NCBI GenBank assembly: GCA_951813625.1
Contig: CATOTS010000032.1
Span: forward strand, 1 to 64,000
Source of the DNA: an uncultured Caldilineaceae bacterium
GTDB taxonomy: Bacteria > Chloroflexota > Anaerolineae > Caldilineales > Caldilineaceae
DNA: 64,000 bases
Direction of reading: 5' to 3'
Below the pieces are notes generated by a model that had not been told where the DNA came from, did not search any database, and saw only the letters and a list, made by a program, of their open reading frames with translations. The position numbers were made by a program, and so were the translations under genes. Numbering within the stretch: position 1 is the stretch's first letter; each line of letters opens with the position of its first letter. This document shows positions 51,414 through 60,399 of this stretch, piece by piece.

Positions 51414-52436
51414 CTAAGCCAGCCAGCGTGCGGCCTGGCCGGCGTCCTCGTTGCGCGTGTACCGGGCGGGCATGGCGGGCGACTTCCAGCGGCCCTGGCG
51501 CTGCACCGCGGGCAGGGGCGCGCCGGCCCGCACCATGCGCTGCGCCATGCCGACGCGGCCGGAGTGGCCGCTGTAGGGGCCGGCGAGGCCGGCCTGTTGG
51601 CAGGCCTGTTGGATGCGTTTTCCGATCTGCGCCGCGCTCAGACGAAAGATGAGCGCCCTGTTTTCGAACGGTTTGACGTCGGGCCCGGTCGTGCGCGCCG
51701 GCCGCATCAGGCCGAACTCGGGCGCGCCGTCGTCGAGGACCGCCTGCATCGTGCGCAGGTCGCGCAGGTAGGCGGTCGCGAGCGGCGTGATGTAGACCAC
51801 CTGCTCGTCGTGGCCCTTGGAGGGCGCGATGCGCAGGCGGCCGCTGCCGTCGTCCCACTCGGTGAAGTCGGACCATTGCAGCCTGGCGGCCTCTGAGCGG
51901 CGCAGGCCGGCGTCCGAGGCCAGGTGGCAGAGGGCGACGTCGACCTGGGCGCGCAGCTGCAGCTCGAGGCGCTCCTCCCGGCGGCCGAGGCGGCCGCGGC
52001 GCGGTTTGAGCGCGGTCGCCCGGATGCGGGCCAGCTCGCGCTCGCCCAGGGCGGCGGCCTGGCGCGGCGCGGGCGCGTTGCGGCGCAGGCGTTTGAGGCA
52101 GTGTCCGACCATGGGGTCGGCTGCGGTCGGCGGCTGGCCCGCCGCGCGCTGCCAGAAGGTGAGTGCGGCGAGCACGATGGCGAGGCCGTTGATGCGGCCG
52201 GCCGCGGCCTCGGCTTCGAGGAAGTCGCAGAGCAGCTCGGGGGCGGACGCGGCCGCCGCGGCGGGGCCGGCGTGTTGTTCGGTCCAGCGCTGCAGCTTGC
52301 GCAGGGCGCTGCGGTAGCGGCGTCGGGAGGCGGGCGCGAGGGATGCCCAGGCCTCCTGTTCGCGGCGGGATTTATTGTCTGTCTGCACAAGCGCGAGAAT
52401 TGATCTTCCCGCGCCTGTGAGCCGATTCTCAGCCAT
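51414..52436 (-). CDS. Tyrosine recombinase (phage-type integrase)
   Basis: 340 residues from ATG 52436, AGGAGG eight bases upstream. The N-terminal SAM-like/core-binding domain: SLAPASRRRYRSALRKLQRW. Catalytic domain: SDAGLRRSEAARLQWSDF (first Arg), APSKGHDEQVVYI (Lys strand), SGHSGRVGMAQRM (H-x-x-R), QGRWKSPAMPARYTRNEDAG (final His/Trp position and the Tyr). All catalytic positions are present, so it may be active. It marks the edge of an integrated element running to about 55.4 kb or leftward. Confidence 0.85.
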   Translation of the reverse strand: MAENRLTGAGRSILALVQTDNKSRREQEAWASLAPASRRRYRSALRKLQRWTEQHAGPAAAAASAPELLCDFLEAEAAAGRINGLAIVLAALTFWQRAAGQPPTAADPMVGHCLKRLRRNAPAPRQAAALGERELARIRATALKPRRGRLGRREERLELQLRAQVDVALCHLASDAGLRRSEAARLQWSDFTEWDDGSGRLRIAPSKGHDEQVVYITPLATAYLRDLRTMQAVLDDGAPEFGLMRPARTTGPDVKPFENRALIFRLSAAQIGKRIQQACQQAGLAGPYSGHSGRVGMAQRMVRAGAPLPAVQRQGRWKSPAMPARYTRNEDAGQAARWLA

Positions 52437-53358
52437 CCAGGACCTCCTCAACCAGGCCGGCCGGCGCCCTGATCGCGCGCGCCGACCGCCGCTTTGTCCG
52501 ATACCCTATTCTAGCGCGCCGTCGGGAACAGGCGTAAATACAACGCCGCGGAGACAGCGCCGGCCCGGCCCGGGCGCACGCACAGGCGACGGCGGGCGCG
52601 GCGATGGACTGCAGGACGAAATTTGCTGAAGTCGAACTGCGGGAGCGCACGGAGGCCGACGCCGAACACGACCGGCTGCCGGTGCGCGTCTGCGACAGGG
52701 CCGCGGTCGTCCTGCGCTGCGCCCGTGGCGACGGCTGGCTGCGCATGCCGGCGCGGACGGGCGGCGAAGCGAAGCTCCTCTGCACCGATCCCGACCCGAT
52801 GCCCGCGGCCTGCAGCCGCGGCGCGTCCGGGAAAATGTTAGACACGGGCCCGATTTTTTGCGCCCGCAGGTCCCGCTCTTGTAATTCAACCGGTACTGTG
52901 GCGTTTGTAACCTATCGAGGTCCCGGTAAAGGCGGAGGGCCAAACAGCACCGCGGCCGGCAATACCCTGCCCGGACCGGCCGGCCAAGGCCTCCAGGCGT
53001 TGTCGCGCGTGCATATTCACGGCGAGCGTCAGTTTGTACCGGGGGAAGAGCGCCCTGCGGGCAACGGTACAAAACCCAGCCGCCCCCCGTTCCAAGGGCA
53101 TAGCGAGGGTCTATGTGATGCCAGAACCACCCTGGTTGAACGCTTGCGCGCACAGAGAGCTGGCCGGTATTTACATTAAAACATATATGCCAAGAAGTGG
53201 AAAGCAGTGCAGAAAATTTGACAGACCGGCGGAACTTTTCTGTGAACGCAAGGACGCGGTTCCCTTTTTTTGGGCGTTATACGCTTGACCCAGCGGATGC
53301 AGGTTGAAAAATGGCCGGCGGCGTGAAGCCGGCGGCCATTTGCGATCAGGGCGGTCGA
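52437..53358. other. GC-rich region, no secure gene
   Basis: A plus-strand frame from ATG 52604 has GC-rich third positions for about 80 codons (AEVELRERTEADAEHDRLPV, RGDGWLRMPARTGGEAKLL) but no ribosome site, family or clear end; after about 52850 it loses coding character. The minus-strand alternatives look like shadows. Around 53180-53290 the sequence is plain intergenic. An attachment site for the recombinase could lie here but none can be picked out by eye. Confidence 0.3.
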
Positions 53359-53640
53359 CTAGAGATTCGGGGATGGGTTTGCCCTGTCGAAATCCCAGTT
53401 GATCGAAGTGTGGCCCGCGTCCTGGCTGACAACCAGACTTCCGAATTCGCCGCAATCCTCACACTCGAACGCTATCGTCAGACCGCGGCGCTCTCTTGAA
53501 GGGTTGTCCGCCAACGGGCTGGTCGTCTCCCCATTTTTGGTTATTCGAACACCGTCGGTGTCAGCCCCGTATTCCCGGTTCCATACTTCAACCGCGCCCT
53601 GGTGAAGATAGTCGCCGCCACAGATGGGGCACAGCATCAT
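53359..53640 (-). CDS. Small zinc-ribbon protein
   Basis: 93 residues from ATG 53640, with GAGGGAGG immediately upstream (a longer frame to 53727 is not needed). CPICGGDYLHQGAVEVWNRE and AFECEDCGEFGSLVVSQDAG form a split Cys4 ribbon 50 residues apart. Such proteins are common single genes of unknown role in mobile elements. No partner gene on the same strand. Confidence 0.6.
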   Translation of the reverse strand: MMLCPICGGDYLHQGAVEVWNREYGADTDGVRITKNGETTSPLADNPSRERRGLTIAFECEDCGEFGSLVVSQDAGHTSINWDFDRANPSPNL

Positions 53641-53836
53641 GCCTCCCTCATACCTTATTTCGCTTTGATAAACTTCACATTGGTTCGCCAATGGAATTTC
53701 CTCCTTTTTGGCAAAAGCCGGCGCCATCCCCTTGTGTTCCTCTGTTTTCCGTCCAAATGCCTTGTGTGGCGAACCGGTGTTCTGAATTTGCGGCCCTGCG
53801 GCGGCTGTGATAAGATAAACTGGTCGCTAAAAGAAG

Positions 53837-53864
53837 TGCCCCGGCTGCGTGAACAGCCGGGGCA
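53837..53864 (+). terminator. Perfect 11-bp hairpin before the phage-type genes
   Basis: TGCCCCGGCTG, loop CGTGAA, CAGCCGGGGCA. No U-run follows, so it may be an attenuator or RNA-stability element in the leader of the genes starting at 54061 rather than a true terminator. The rest of 53641-54060 has no gene; 53960-54045 is a GGC-rich degenerate repeat tract. Confidence 0.45.
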
Positions 53865-54060
53865 GCCACGCTAACAAGGATAGGGCCTTGAGAGCGCAGC
53901 CAGCGCAGTATATCCCACGACAGCGAAAAGCACACCTCAGCGCCACCCGGCGCCGGTTCAACGCGCGCTCGAAAAGGACTCGGCAGGGCGAGGCGCGGCC
54001 AGGCCTGGCGCGGCAGGGCAGGGGCAGTGCCACAACCAGCAGGCAGAAAAAGGAGGAAGC

Positions 54061-54624
54061 ATGGCAAGAGACCCATACGGCGGGAATTTCAAGCTGGCGC
54101 GCGCGCAGGCCTTCGCCCGTTCGGGCGGGACCTGCCAGCTGTGCGGGAACGCGCAGGCGACCGACGCCCATCACTGGGCGTTTGACGACTACCCGTGCGG
54201 CGAGGATGTAACGGCAGACGACCTCGTGGCCCTGTGCCAACTGTGCCACGAGGTCGCAACGACATTGCGGCGAACCCTTCGAGCAGGCGCCAACCGGTTC
54301 GAGATCGTCCACAACATCACAAGGAGTATAGCATCATGCAGAACCGCTTCAGAATTTCCGGCATCAGCCCCCTCCTCATGCACAACGGGGCAGCCGGGCT
54401 TGACACCCGAAGCGCTGTCAGCCGTGAGATCGCAGCGATCGCGGCCAAACGCGGCGGAAACAGAACGGAGACCGACGAGGAGCGGCTCCATGCACTCGAA
54501 TGCCAACGCTCCCTTTGGCTCGACGCGGGCGGAGCGCCTGCGATCCCGACAGCAGCTGTTAGAGCGGCCATCGAGACCGGGGCCAGGCGGCGGCGGCAAG
54601 GGTCGCAGGTCCGGGGCGGGTTAA
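54061..54624 (+). CDS. HNH-type protein, 3' part overlapping next gene
   Basis: ATG 54061 after AAAAGGAGGAAGC. Residues 1-90 are natural: SGGTCQLCGNAQATDAHHWA, TADDLVALCQLCHEVATTLR, a Cys4 HNH-like fold with the catalytic region around DAHHW. After about residue 95 the frame runs antisense-like through the next gene in another frame, reaching a stop only at 54624. The normal stop near 54335 has probably been lost or the ending is frameshifted. A phage/element nuclease or zinc-binding accessory. Confidence 0.6.
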   Translation: MARDPYGGNFKLARAQAFARSGGTCQLCGNAQATDAHHWAFDDYPCGEDVTADDLVALCQLCHEVATTLRRTLRAGANRFEIVHNITRSIASCRTASEFPASAPSSCTTGQPGLTPEALSAVRSQRSRPNAAETERRPTRSGSMHSNANAPFGSTRAERLRSRQQLLERPSRPGPGGGGKGRRSGAG

Positions 54625-54989
54625 TCGTCCTGGAAACTGTTTTCGAATACGACCGTGAAAGATACGGCGCTACGCTGGAAGAGATCGGCGGCAAGGCCCA
54701 GTACACCGTGCCCGTCGTCGTCAAGGGCAGCAGGATCGCCCGCACCAGGGCGAAGTTCGACCCGCCGTGGCGCTGCACGGTCACCGTGGACGTCGACGAG
54801 GAGCTGATCGACCGGGAGCAGCTGCTGGAGTGGCTCGAGATCGCGGGGCGGCAGGTCGGCCTGGGCGACTGGCGTCCCGAGAAGAGCGGGGAGTTCGGCC
54901 GCTTCAACGTAGAGCTTTTCGAGGAGGTTGCAGAGTGCGGGCATGAGGGAGCGGACGCGGCACAGCCTGACGCGGCATTGCAGGGCTAG
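54336..54989 (+). CDS. Phage-type conserved hypothetical protein
   Basis: 217 residues from ATG 54336, with AAGGAG ten bases upstream. FRISGISPLLMHNGAAGLDT opens the protein; AIPTAAVRAAIETGARRRRQ and a late VGLGDWRPEKSGEFGRFNVE are motifs I associate with a conserved protein of tailed phages and prophages, function unsettled. It follows the HNH gene as in phage early regions. No terminase, portal or tail gene is near, so only a fragment of a prophage or a satellite is present. Confidence 0.6.
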   Translation: MQNRFRISGISPLLMHNGAAGLDTRSAVSREIAAIAAKRGGNRTETDEERLHALECQRSLWLDAGGAPAIPTAAVRAAIETGARRRRQGSQVRGGLIVLETVFEYDRERYGATLEEIGGKAQYTVPVVVKGSRIARTRAKFDPPWRCTVTVDVDEELIDREQLLEWLEIAGRQVGLGDWRPEKSGEFGRFNVELFEEVAECGHEGADAAQPDAALQG

Positions 54990-55093
54990 GCAGGGAAACC
55001 GCGGCCAGGCCAGGCTCGGCCGGGCATGGATTGGCATGGCGGGGCAGCGCGTGGCTCGGCGAGGTGTGGCAAGGCATGGCAAGGCAGGGAAAG
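54985..55093 (+). repeat. Degenerate GGC-rich short repeat tract
   Basis: The words GGCAGGG, GGCCAGGC, GGCATGG, GGCATGGC and AAGGCAGGG recur about every 8-12 bases. A similar tract lies at 53975-54045 upstream of the HNH gene, so the two tracts bracket the phage-type gene pair. They could be a recombination or packaging-type sequence, or simple slippage. Confidence 0.45.
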
Positions 55094-55117
55094 AGAGGGG
55101 CGGATATCCGCCCCTCT
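55094..55117. repeat. Perfect 24-bp palindrome
   Basis: AGAGGGGCGGAT followed by its reverse complement ATCCGCCCCTCT, with no spacer, then TTTA. It may terminate the phage-type operon or be an operator. Confidence 0.55.
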
Positions 55118-55269
55118 TTACAATTGGCGCGCTTTGGGCCGAACAGGCGACTTTTTGGATGTTGGCAGGCCAAGGATTGGACGATGGGCACCCGCGCCTG
55201 CGGCCGCGCGCCGCCGGTCCGGGGGCGATGGGCCGAGCTGCAGGGCGTCCACGCGCGGACGCGCCGCGG

Positions 55270-55419
55270 CTCGCGCTGCGCGCCTGTCTGCAGGAACGGG
55301 CTGCAGACGGCGCGCCGGCGCACGCGATCATGACGCAGGGACGCTGGAAGACGGCGAGGATGGTCGAGGTCTACACCCACGCGGAGGAGGCAGGGCGGGC
55401 GGCGAAGTGGTTGGCGTAG
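55270..55419 (+). pseudogene. C-terminal fragment of a second tyrosine recombinase
   Basis: The frame ends GAPAHAIMTQGRWKTARMVE then VYTHAEEAGRAAKWLA, the region from motif HxxR-follower to the catalytic Tyr, closing with the same A-(K/R)-W-L-A end as the intact recombinase at 51414. No Arg or Lys motif is recognisable upstream, so most of the gene is gone. 55420-55570 is intergenic. Confidence 0.6.
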
Positions 55420-55570
55420 GGATATCCTCTCATGACGCCGACGCCATCAGATGCGGTTGTTTTGGTTTGGTAGACGGTCGTGAGGGTTGTGATTGTTGCT
55501 TCAATAGAGCAGTCATCTCAATTGAAGATAGGTTGGGGGCGCTATGCATATGCGATAGGCGCGCGGCTGC

Positions 55571-56230
55571 TCAAATACGTCCGGCAAAAAGGGCCGCGCA
55601 TCCGACAATCTCAACCGAGACATCTTGAAATCGCTGGTTGAGCGCCTGCTTCAACTCGTCAAGAGCGTCATGCCGGTTCGAGAAGATGCCCTTCTTGTTG
55701 TAGAAATCCATCAGGCGCCTGGCAAACCAGTTGCGAGAGACGCCACCGTGAAGCAAAGTCGAACCAAACAGAACGGCAGAGGGATTCATCAGCGCTTTCA
55801 GATGATCCAATGTGACCGACTTGGATGCAATGTTTCCGGGAAGACAGTGGAGAAGGTAGTTGATCCCTACGGAGTCAAACTTCGCGGCATCGATGACGAG
55901 CGGTTCCAGGGCATTGCGGAGATATGTCTCAGGCGTGTACCGTGCGATTCGCAGGGCGGCGAAGTCCAACGAATTCCAGTTGACATCTGACAAGGCAATA
56001 CGCGGTGTCTGTGAAGGGAAGCGGCACCGATCCAGAAAGTAACCGGTGCCGACGCCGACGTCCAGATGATTTGCTGTGATGTGTTTGTTATAGTGCTCGA
56101 GCAGCCGCTGCGACGGACAGTTCCAGATAAGAGGGTTTGTTGCGCCCAGCACGACGAAGTCATACAAACGCAAGTTGCGCCTGGTATAGACGGCCTGTCC
56201 AGCCCTGACCTGCTCTTCAGAAACATTCAA
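55571..56230 (-). CDS. SAM-dependent methyltransferase (class I)
   Basis: 219 residues from TTG 56230, chosen because AGGAG lies seven bases upstream; longer frames lack a site. Motif I is NHLDVGVGTGYFLDRCRFPS, then IALSDVNWNSLDFA (acidic motif II) and GINYLLHCLPG (motif IV-like). RLYDFVVLGATNPLIWNCPS near the start resembles methyltransferases acting on small molecules or quinones. Substrate unknown. Isolated gene. Confidence 0.75.
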   Translation of the reverse strand: MNVSEEQVRAGQAVYTRRNLRLYDFVVLGATNPLIWNCPSQRLLEHYNKHITANHLDVGVGTGYFLDRCRFPSQTPRIALSDVNWNSLDFAALRIARYTPETYLRNALEPLVIDAAKFDSVGINYLLHCLPGNIASKSVTLDHLKALMNPSAVLFGSTLLHGGVSRNWFARRLMDFYNKKGIFSNRHDALDELKQALNQRFQDVSVEIVGCAALFAGRI

Positions 56231-56633
56231 TGCGTTTCTCCTAGTGTCTGACCGCATTCGGAGAGCGTAACCCACACTAGGCGCGGCATTTGCGGCGTTT
56301 TTGTTCAGGCGGAAGTGACGTTTCGGATGGGAATTATAGCGCAAGGTGATGGAAGGGACCCATATACCGAACCTCACAAACCTCCCTGCTTCTTTCTTCA
56401 ACACTGACGTCGTTCTCCACAACCTTGTTTGGGTCCTCTCAAGCCTCAACAGAAAGAGCGCCGCAGCCTCTGGCAGCACACGCGGCAAAGTCTCCGGCAT
56501 GGCCCGGGCGGCAATGTTTTGGAAACTGTCAACGGCCGGTTGCGGCTGCGGTTGACATATTTCTGCAACATTGCATCGCTATTATGGATGGCAGTGGGTA
56601 GTACGACACACAGTTCACGAAAGGGGATGAAAG
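56231..56633. other. Divergent intergenic region
   Basis: No gene. It carries upstream signals for the methyltransferase (left) and the lipoprotein (right). TTGACA at 56552-56557 is a perfect -35 but the nearest -10-like word (TATTAT, 56580) is 22 bases away. GGGGATGAAAG before 56634 is the lipoprotein ribosome site. Confidence 0.4.
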
Positions 56634-58007
56634 ATGAATTCCAGGGGATCGAAGTTGAGAATGTACCTGACAGGGCTGGTTCTGGCTGCCGTCATTGGCG
56701 CGGGCGTACTGGCCGGATGCAGGGGCGGGCGCGGAGGAAGCCAAGCTTCCGGCGGCGCAACGGCAACGCAGGAGAGCTCTGAGGGGGGAGGCGGTGAAGC
56801 CGGTGGTGAGCATGGCTCCGGCGGCGAGTCGGGTGCGTCGGGCAGTGAAGAGGGCAGCGGCGCGACGCTGGCGCCGGACGAGACCTTCGATGCGGTCCGC
56901 GCCGGTGCGCGGCTGATCTTGCGCTACGACGCTGCGAGCAACTCGTTCACGGGCAGTGTGGAGAACACGACCAGTGGTGTCCTGACCCGGGTGCGGGTCG
57001 AGGTGCATCTTTCGAACGGAACGGAGCTGGGCCCGACGGCGGAGGTCGATCTGGCTGCGGGCGAGGTAGTGGCGATCAACCTGCCTTCGACGGCGGCATC
57101 GTTCACTGGCTGGATAGCCCATGCCGAGGTTGGCAGCGGTGGAGAGTCCGGCAGTGAGTCCGGCGGTGAGTCGGGCGGTGAGATGGGAGAGGCCGCCATG
57201 TCGAGCCCGAGTGTTCCTCTCGGACAGACGTGGAACGGCGTGCTTGGGGGCCTGGCGGTCTCGGCGCGGTACGATGCGGCGACCCAGTCGGTGGAGGCGA
57301 CGGTGCAGAACGGGCTGGCGCGGGTGCTGTGCTATGTGCAGTCCGAGCCCCATCTGAAGCTGGGGACGCAGACTGTCGGCGAGCTTGGCCCGGACGTGCT
57401 GGGGCATCTGAGTCCCGGCCAGGAGGCGACCTCGAGCGTGTCGGTTTCCAGTGAACCGAATCTCGCCGGCGTCTCCTTCGACGGATACGTCGTTCACCTG
57501 GAGGTATTCGACTGCGGCGGCACCGGTCCCGTACCGCACACGGGCGGGGAGGGCGCTGAAGGCAGCGGTGGTGAAGGCGGCGGCGAGTCGGGTGCGTCGG
57601 GCAGTGAAGAGGGCAGCGGCGCGACGCTGGCGCCGGACGAGACCTTCGATGCGGTCCGCGCCGGTGCGCGGCTGATCTTGCGCTACGACGCTGCGAGCAA
57701 CTCGTTCAAGGGCAGTGTGGAGAACACGACCAGTGGCGTCCTGACCCGGGTGCGGGTCGAGGTGCACCTTTCGAACGGGACGGAGCTGGGCCCGACGGCA
57801 CCGGTTGATCTGGCTGCGGGCGAGGTAGTGGCGATCGAGCTGCCCTCGACGGCAGCATCGTTCAGCGGCTGGATAGCCCATGCCGAGGTGGGCGGTGGCG
57901 GCGGCGAGGGAAGCCAGTCGGGCGGTGAGGCCGGTGGTGAGCATGGCGGCAGCGGCGAGGGAAGTGGCGAGCACGGTAGCGGCGGCGAGGGGCAAGGTGG
58001 CGGCTAG
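56634..58007 (+). CDS. Lipoprotein with three repeated FxLYD-like domains
   Basis: 457 residues. A lipobox (VIGAGVLAGC) predicts lipid anchoring at Cys29. Three beta domains of about 95 residues follow, each with a D-ETFDAV-RAGARLILRYDA- type start, an E-HLSNGTELGPT strand and a GWIAHAEV end. Domains 1 (about 56860-57130) and 3 (about 57620-57890) are almost identical; domain 2 is diverged and has two cysteines. Linkers are Gly/Ser/Glu/His-rich. It is followed by the two-component genes and may be a surface or signal-sensing partner; that link is inference. Confidence 0.8.
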   Translation: MNSRGSKLRMYLTGLVLAAVIGAGVLAGCRGGRGGSQASGGATATQESSEGGGGEAGGEHGSGGESGASGSEEGSGATLAPDETFDAVRAGARLILRYDAASNSFTGSVENTTSGVLTRVRVEVHLSNGTELGPTAEVDLAAGEVVAINLPSTAASFTGWIAHAEVGSGGESGSESGGESGGEMGEAAMSSPSVPLGQTWNGVLGGLAVSARYDAATQSVEATVQNGLARVLCYVQSEPHLKLGTQTVGELGPDVLGHLSPGQEATSSVSVSSEPNLAGVSFDGYVVHLEVFDCGGTGPVPHTGGEGAEGSGGEGGGESGASGSEEGSGATLAPDETFDAVRAGARLILRYDAASNSFKGSVENTTSGVLTRVRVEVHLSNGTELGPTAPVDLAAGEVVAIELPSTAASFSGWIAHAEVGGGGGEGSQSGGEAGGEHGGSGEGSGEHGSGGEGQGGG

Positions 58008-58143
58008 AGCCAACCGGATTCGGTCAAAGGGAGATGACGAAACTTGGCTTGAAGTGAGATAATCTCCCTGGACGTAGCCGGAGGATGGACGCGGTGTCTC
58101 GATGAGGCACCGCGTCTTGTGCCAAGTTGCTAAAGAGGTGCTG

Positions 58144-58821
58144 ATGAGCGGCACGGTATTGATCGTCGAAGACGATACGAGGATCGCGAACTGGGTCAAG
58201 GTCTATTTTGAGCGGGCCGGATTCTTCGTTGAGGTGGCATATGACGGTGAATCCGGTCTGGCTCTGGCCCGTGATCTAACCCCGGACTTGATCATCCTTG
58301 ACCTGACGCTTCCGCGTCTCGACGGCGTGGAGCTTTGCAGAATCCTGCGCCGGGAGTCGGAGATTCCGATCATCATGCTGACGGCCCGAGAAGCGCACGC
58401 CGAGCGAGTCATCGGGTTGGACAGCGGCGCCGATGACTATATCGTCAAGCCTTTCGACCCGGAGGAGGTCATTGCGCGCGCCGGCGCGGTGCTTCGCCGC
58501 GTCAAGGGCAGGGTCCAGCAGGTGCTGACGCGCGGCAACATTACGTTGAATGAGACCACCAGGAGCGTGACGGTCAAGGGAGAACCTGTGGACCTGAGTC
58601 GGGCGCAGATTGCGCTGCTTTCGACGTTTATGCGTCATCCCAATCAGGTGCTCAACCGAGAACAGCTGATCGAGCTGACCTTCAGTCAAGAGTTCGATGG
58701 GTTCGACCGCGCCATCGACAGTCAGATCGCTCGCCTGCGAAGGCGGATCAGCCGCGAAGGCAGCCAGCCGATTCAGACTGTGTACGGCGTCGGTTACAAG
58801 CTTGTGGCAGAGGAGGAGTGA
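58144..58821 (+). CDS. OmpR-family response regulator
   Basis: 225 residues from ATG 58144 (AAAGAGGTG upstream). The receiver has VLIVEDDTRIANW (acidic pocket), LIILDLTLPRLDG (phospho-Asp), IIMLTAREAHAER (Thr) and DDYIVKPFDPEE (Lys). A winged-helix effector follows: VDLSRAQIALLSTFMRHPNQ, DSQIARLRRRISREGSQPIQ and TVYGVGYKL. Stop shares a base with the kinase start (TGATG), so the pair is translationally coupled. Confidence 0.9.
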   Translation: MSGTVLIVEDDTRIANWVKVYFERAGFFVEVAYDGESGLALARDLTPDLIILDLTLPRLDGVELCRILRRESEIPIIMLTAREAHAERVIGLDSGADDYIVKPFDPEEVIARAGAVLRRVKGRVQQVLTRGNITLNETTRSVTVKGEPVDLSRAQIALLSTFMRHPNQVLNREQLIELTFSQEFDGFDRAIDSQIARLRRRISREGSQPIQTVYGVGYKLVAEEE

Positions 58822-60227
58822 TGTCGTTGCGCTGGCGGATTATGGGTTCACTCGTTGCTGTCATCTTACTTTCCGTCCTGATCAGCGTCGGTGTGGGCTA
58901 CTATGCGACGCAGCAGCGTCTGGGCGTGTTCGTAGACCGGATTGGCGATGACGAGGCGGTGCAGCTGGCGCGGAATCTGAGCCGGGCGTATAGCGCCGGC
59001 GCCGGCTGGGAGACGGTGGACAGGGCACTGGCCGAGGCAGGATACAGCTACGATGAAGCAGAGCAGAGGGAGCGGTTCGAAGAGGGGGAGGGAGAACATA
59101 TCGAGTCGCTTCACCGCGACCCGGTGCGCGTCGTCATTGTCGCGGCCGATGGAGGTGTGGTCAAGGACAACATGTCAGCGTTGTTGCCCGGGACCACCGC
59201 GCCCGATCTGGGCGGTCATCGGGAGACGGTCATTGATCTGGCTACGGACCGTACCGTGGGTCACGTCTATGTGGACGTAAACCGCGAGCTCCTGTCGACC
59301 GAGTCTGATGGGTTTCTCAACAGGCTCCTGTACATCTCCCTGATTGGCGGAGCGCTGACTGCCGGCGTCGCCATACTGTTGGCCGTATGGCTTTCCAAAC
59401 GGATAACGGCCCCGGTCACTGCTCTCACGAAGGCGACCCAGAAGGTTGCCGAGGGGGGAACGGCGCGGCTTCCGGTTACGGCCGCGGACGAGTTGGGACA
59501 GATGAGCGCAGCCTTCAACCGGATGGCCTCCGCGCTGAAGACGCAGCGCGAGCTGCGCAGGCGGCTGATAAACGATGTCACGCATGAGTTGAATACGCCG
59601 CTTAGCGTCATCCAGCTGGAGGCGACTGGGTTGCGCGACGGACTTCAGACTGCGGCGGGTGCGTCCGGCCAGATCATCCAGGAAGTGGGCAGGCTGCGCG
59701 GTCTGGTAACGGATCTGAACTGGCTTGCGGAGACCGACCATGGGGAACTGAGGCTCACCCCCGAAGCAACTTCCATTCGCGAGCTTCTCACCGCTGAGGT
59801 GCGACGCTGGCAGCCGCAGTCGCGCGCCCGGCAAGTCGAATTGTCGTTGCGGGTTTCAGATGACCTTCCGGAGATGGAGCTCGACCGGATGCGTATGAGC
59901 CAGGCGTTGGGGAACGTCCTGAACAACGCGATTCACTGTGCCGAGGCGGGCGGGCGCGTTGTGGTTAGGGCGGGTCTGGAAAAGAACGAGGGGTTGGCGA
60001 TCTCGATCACCGATGACGGGATTGGCATCGACTCTGCCGACCTTCCCCACGTTTTCGACCGCTTCTACCGGACCGACCAGTCGCGCAGCCGCGGGATCGG
60101 GGGCACAGGTCTGGGACTGGCCATCACCCAAGCGATCGTCGAAGCGCATGGGGGTACGATCAACGCGGCAAGCAGCGGGCCTGGGCAGGGCGCCTCGGTG
60201 ACCATTCGCCTTCCACTGAACAAGTGA
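58821..60227 (+). CDS. Sensor histidine kinase
   Basis: 468 residues from ATG 58821, GAGGAGGAG directly upstream. TM1 is GSLVAVILLSVLISVGVGYY; an extracytoplasmic domain of about 130 residues; TM2 is LLYISLIGGALTAGVAILLA; then HAMP. The dimerisation helix has LINDVTHELNTPLSVIQLEA with His at about 255. The ATPase has ALGNVLNNAIHCAEAG (N box), SITDDGIGIDSADL (G1) and GIGGTGLGLAITQAI (G2). It phosphorylates the regulator encoded just upstream. The signal is unknown. Confidence 0.9.
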   Translation: MSLRWRIMGSLVAVILLSVLISVGVGYYATQQRLGVFVDRIGDDEAVQLARNLSRAYSAGAGWETVDRALAEAGYSYDEAEQRERFEEGEGEHIESLHRDPVRVVIVAADGGVVKDNMSALLPGTTAPDLGGHRETVIDLATDRTVGHVYVDVNRELLSTESDGFLNRLLYISLIGGALTAGVAILLAVWLSKRITAPVTALTKATQKVAEGGTARLPVTAADELGQMSAAFNRMASALKTQRELRRRLINDVTHELNTPLSVIQLEATGLRDGLQTAAGASGQIIQEVGRLRGLVTDLNWLAETDHGELRLTPEATSIRELLTAEVRRWQPQSRARQVELSLRVSDDLPEMELDRMRMSQALGNVLNNAIHCAEAGGRVVVRAGLEKNEGLAISITDDGIGIDSADLPHVFDRFYRTDQSRSRGIGGTGLGLAITQAIVEAHGGTINAASSGPGQGASVTIRLPLNK

Positions 60228-60249
60228 CGCTGTAAACATCCAGAATCTT

Positions 60250-60399
60250 TTACAGCAACACGCCCGCTACCTCCGCATTTTTGGGCAGATCGCCGTTGCG
60301 CAGGTCAGACCATCCCCGTTCGTAGGCGGTATCGATCGACTGGCCGGCAAGATGGCGACGCAGGGGCGCAGGCGTGCCCTGGTCAAACAGAATCCTCAT
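60250..60399 (-). pseudogene. Truncated DUF5615-like toxin
   Basis: MRILFDQGTPAPLRRHLAGQ and SIDTAYERGWSDLRNGDL match the first third of DUF5615 PIN-like proteins (first Asp in ILFDQ). The frame then changes to PKNAEVAGVLL and stops at 49 residues; the family is about 110-120. It overlaps the preceding antitoxin by ATGA. Probably inactivated by a deletion or frameshift. Confidence 0.6.

Noticed and set aside
52506-53153. Minus-strand 215-codon frame beside the recombinase
   Set aside because: Cys/Arg/Pro-rich shadow composition, no start signal, no family.
56529-58199. A 556-codon minus-strand open frame opposite the lipoprotein
   Set aside because: It is the antisense of a GC-rich repetitive gene. 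Its translation is Arg/Ala/Thr-rich low complexity, and the plus strand has a lipobox, ribosome site and clear domains.
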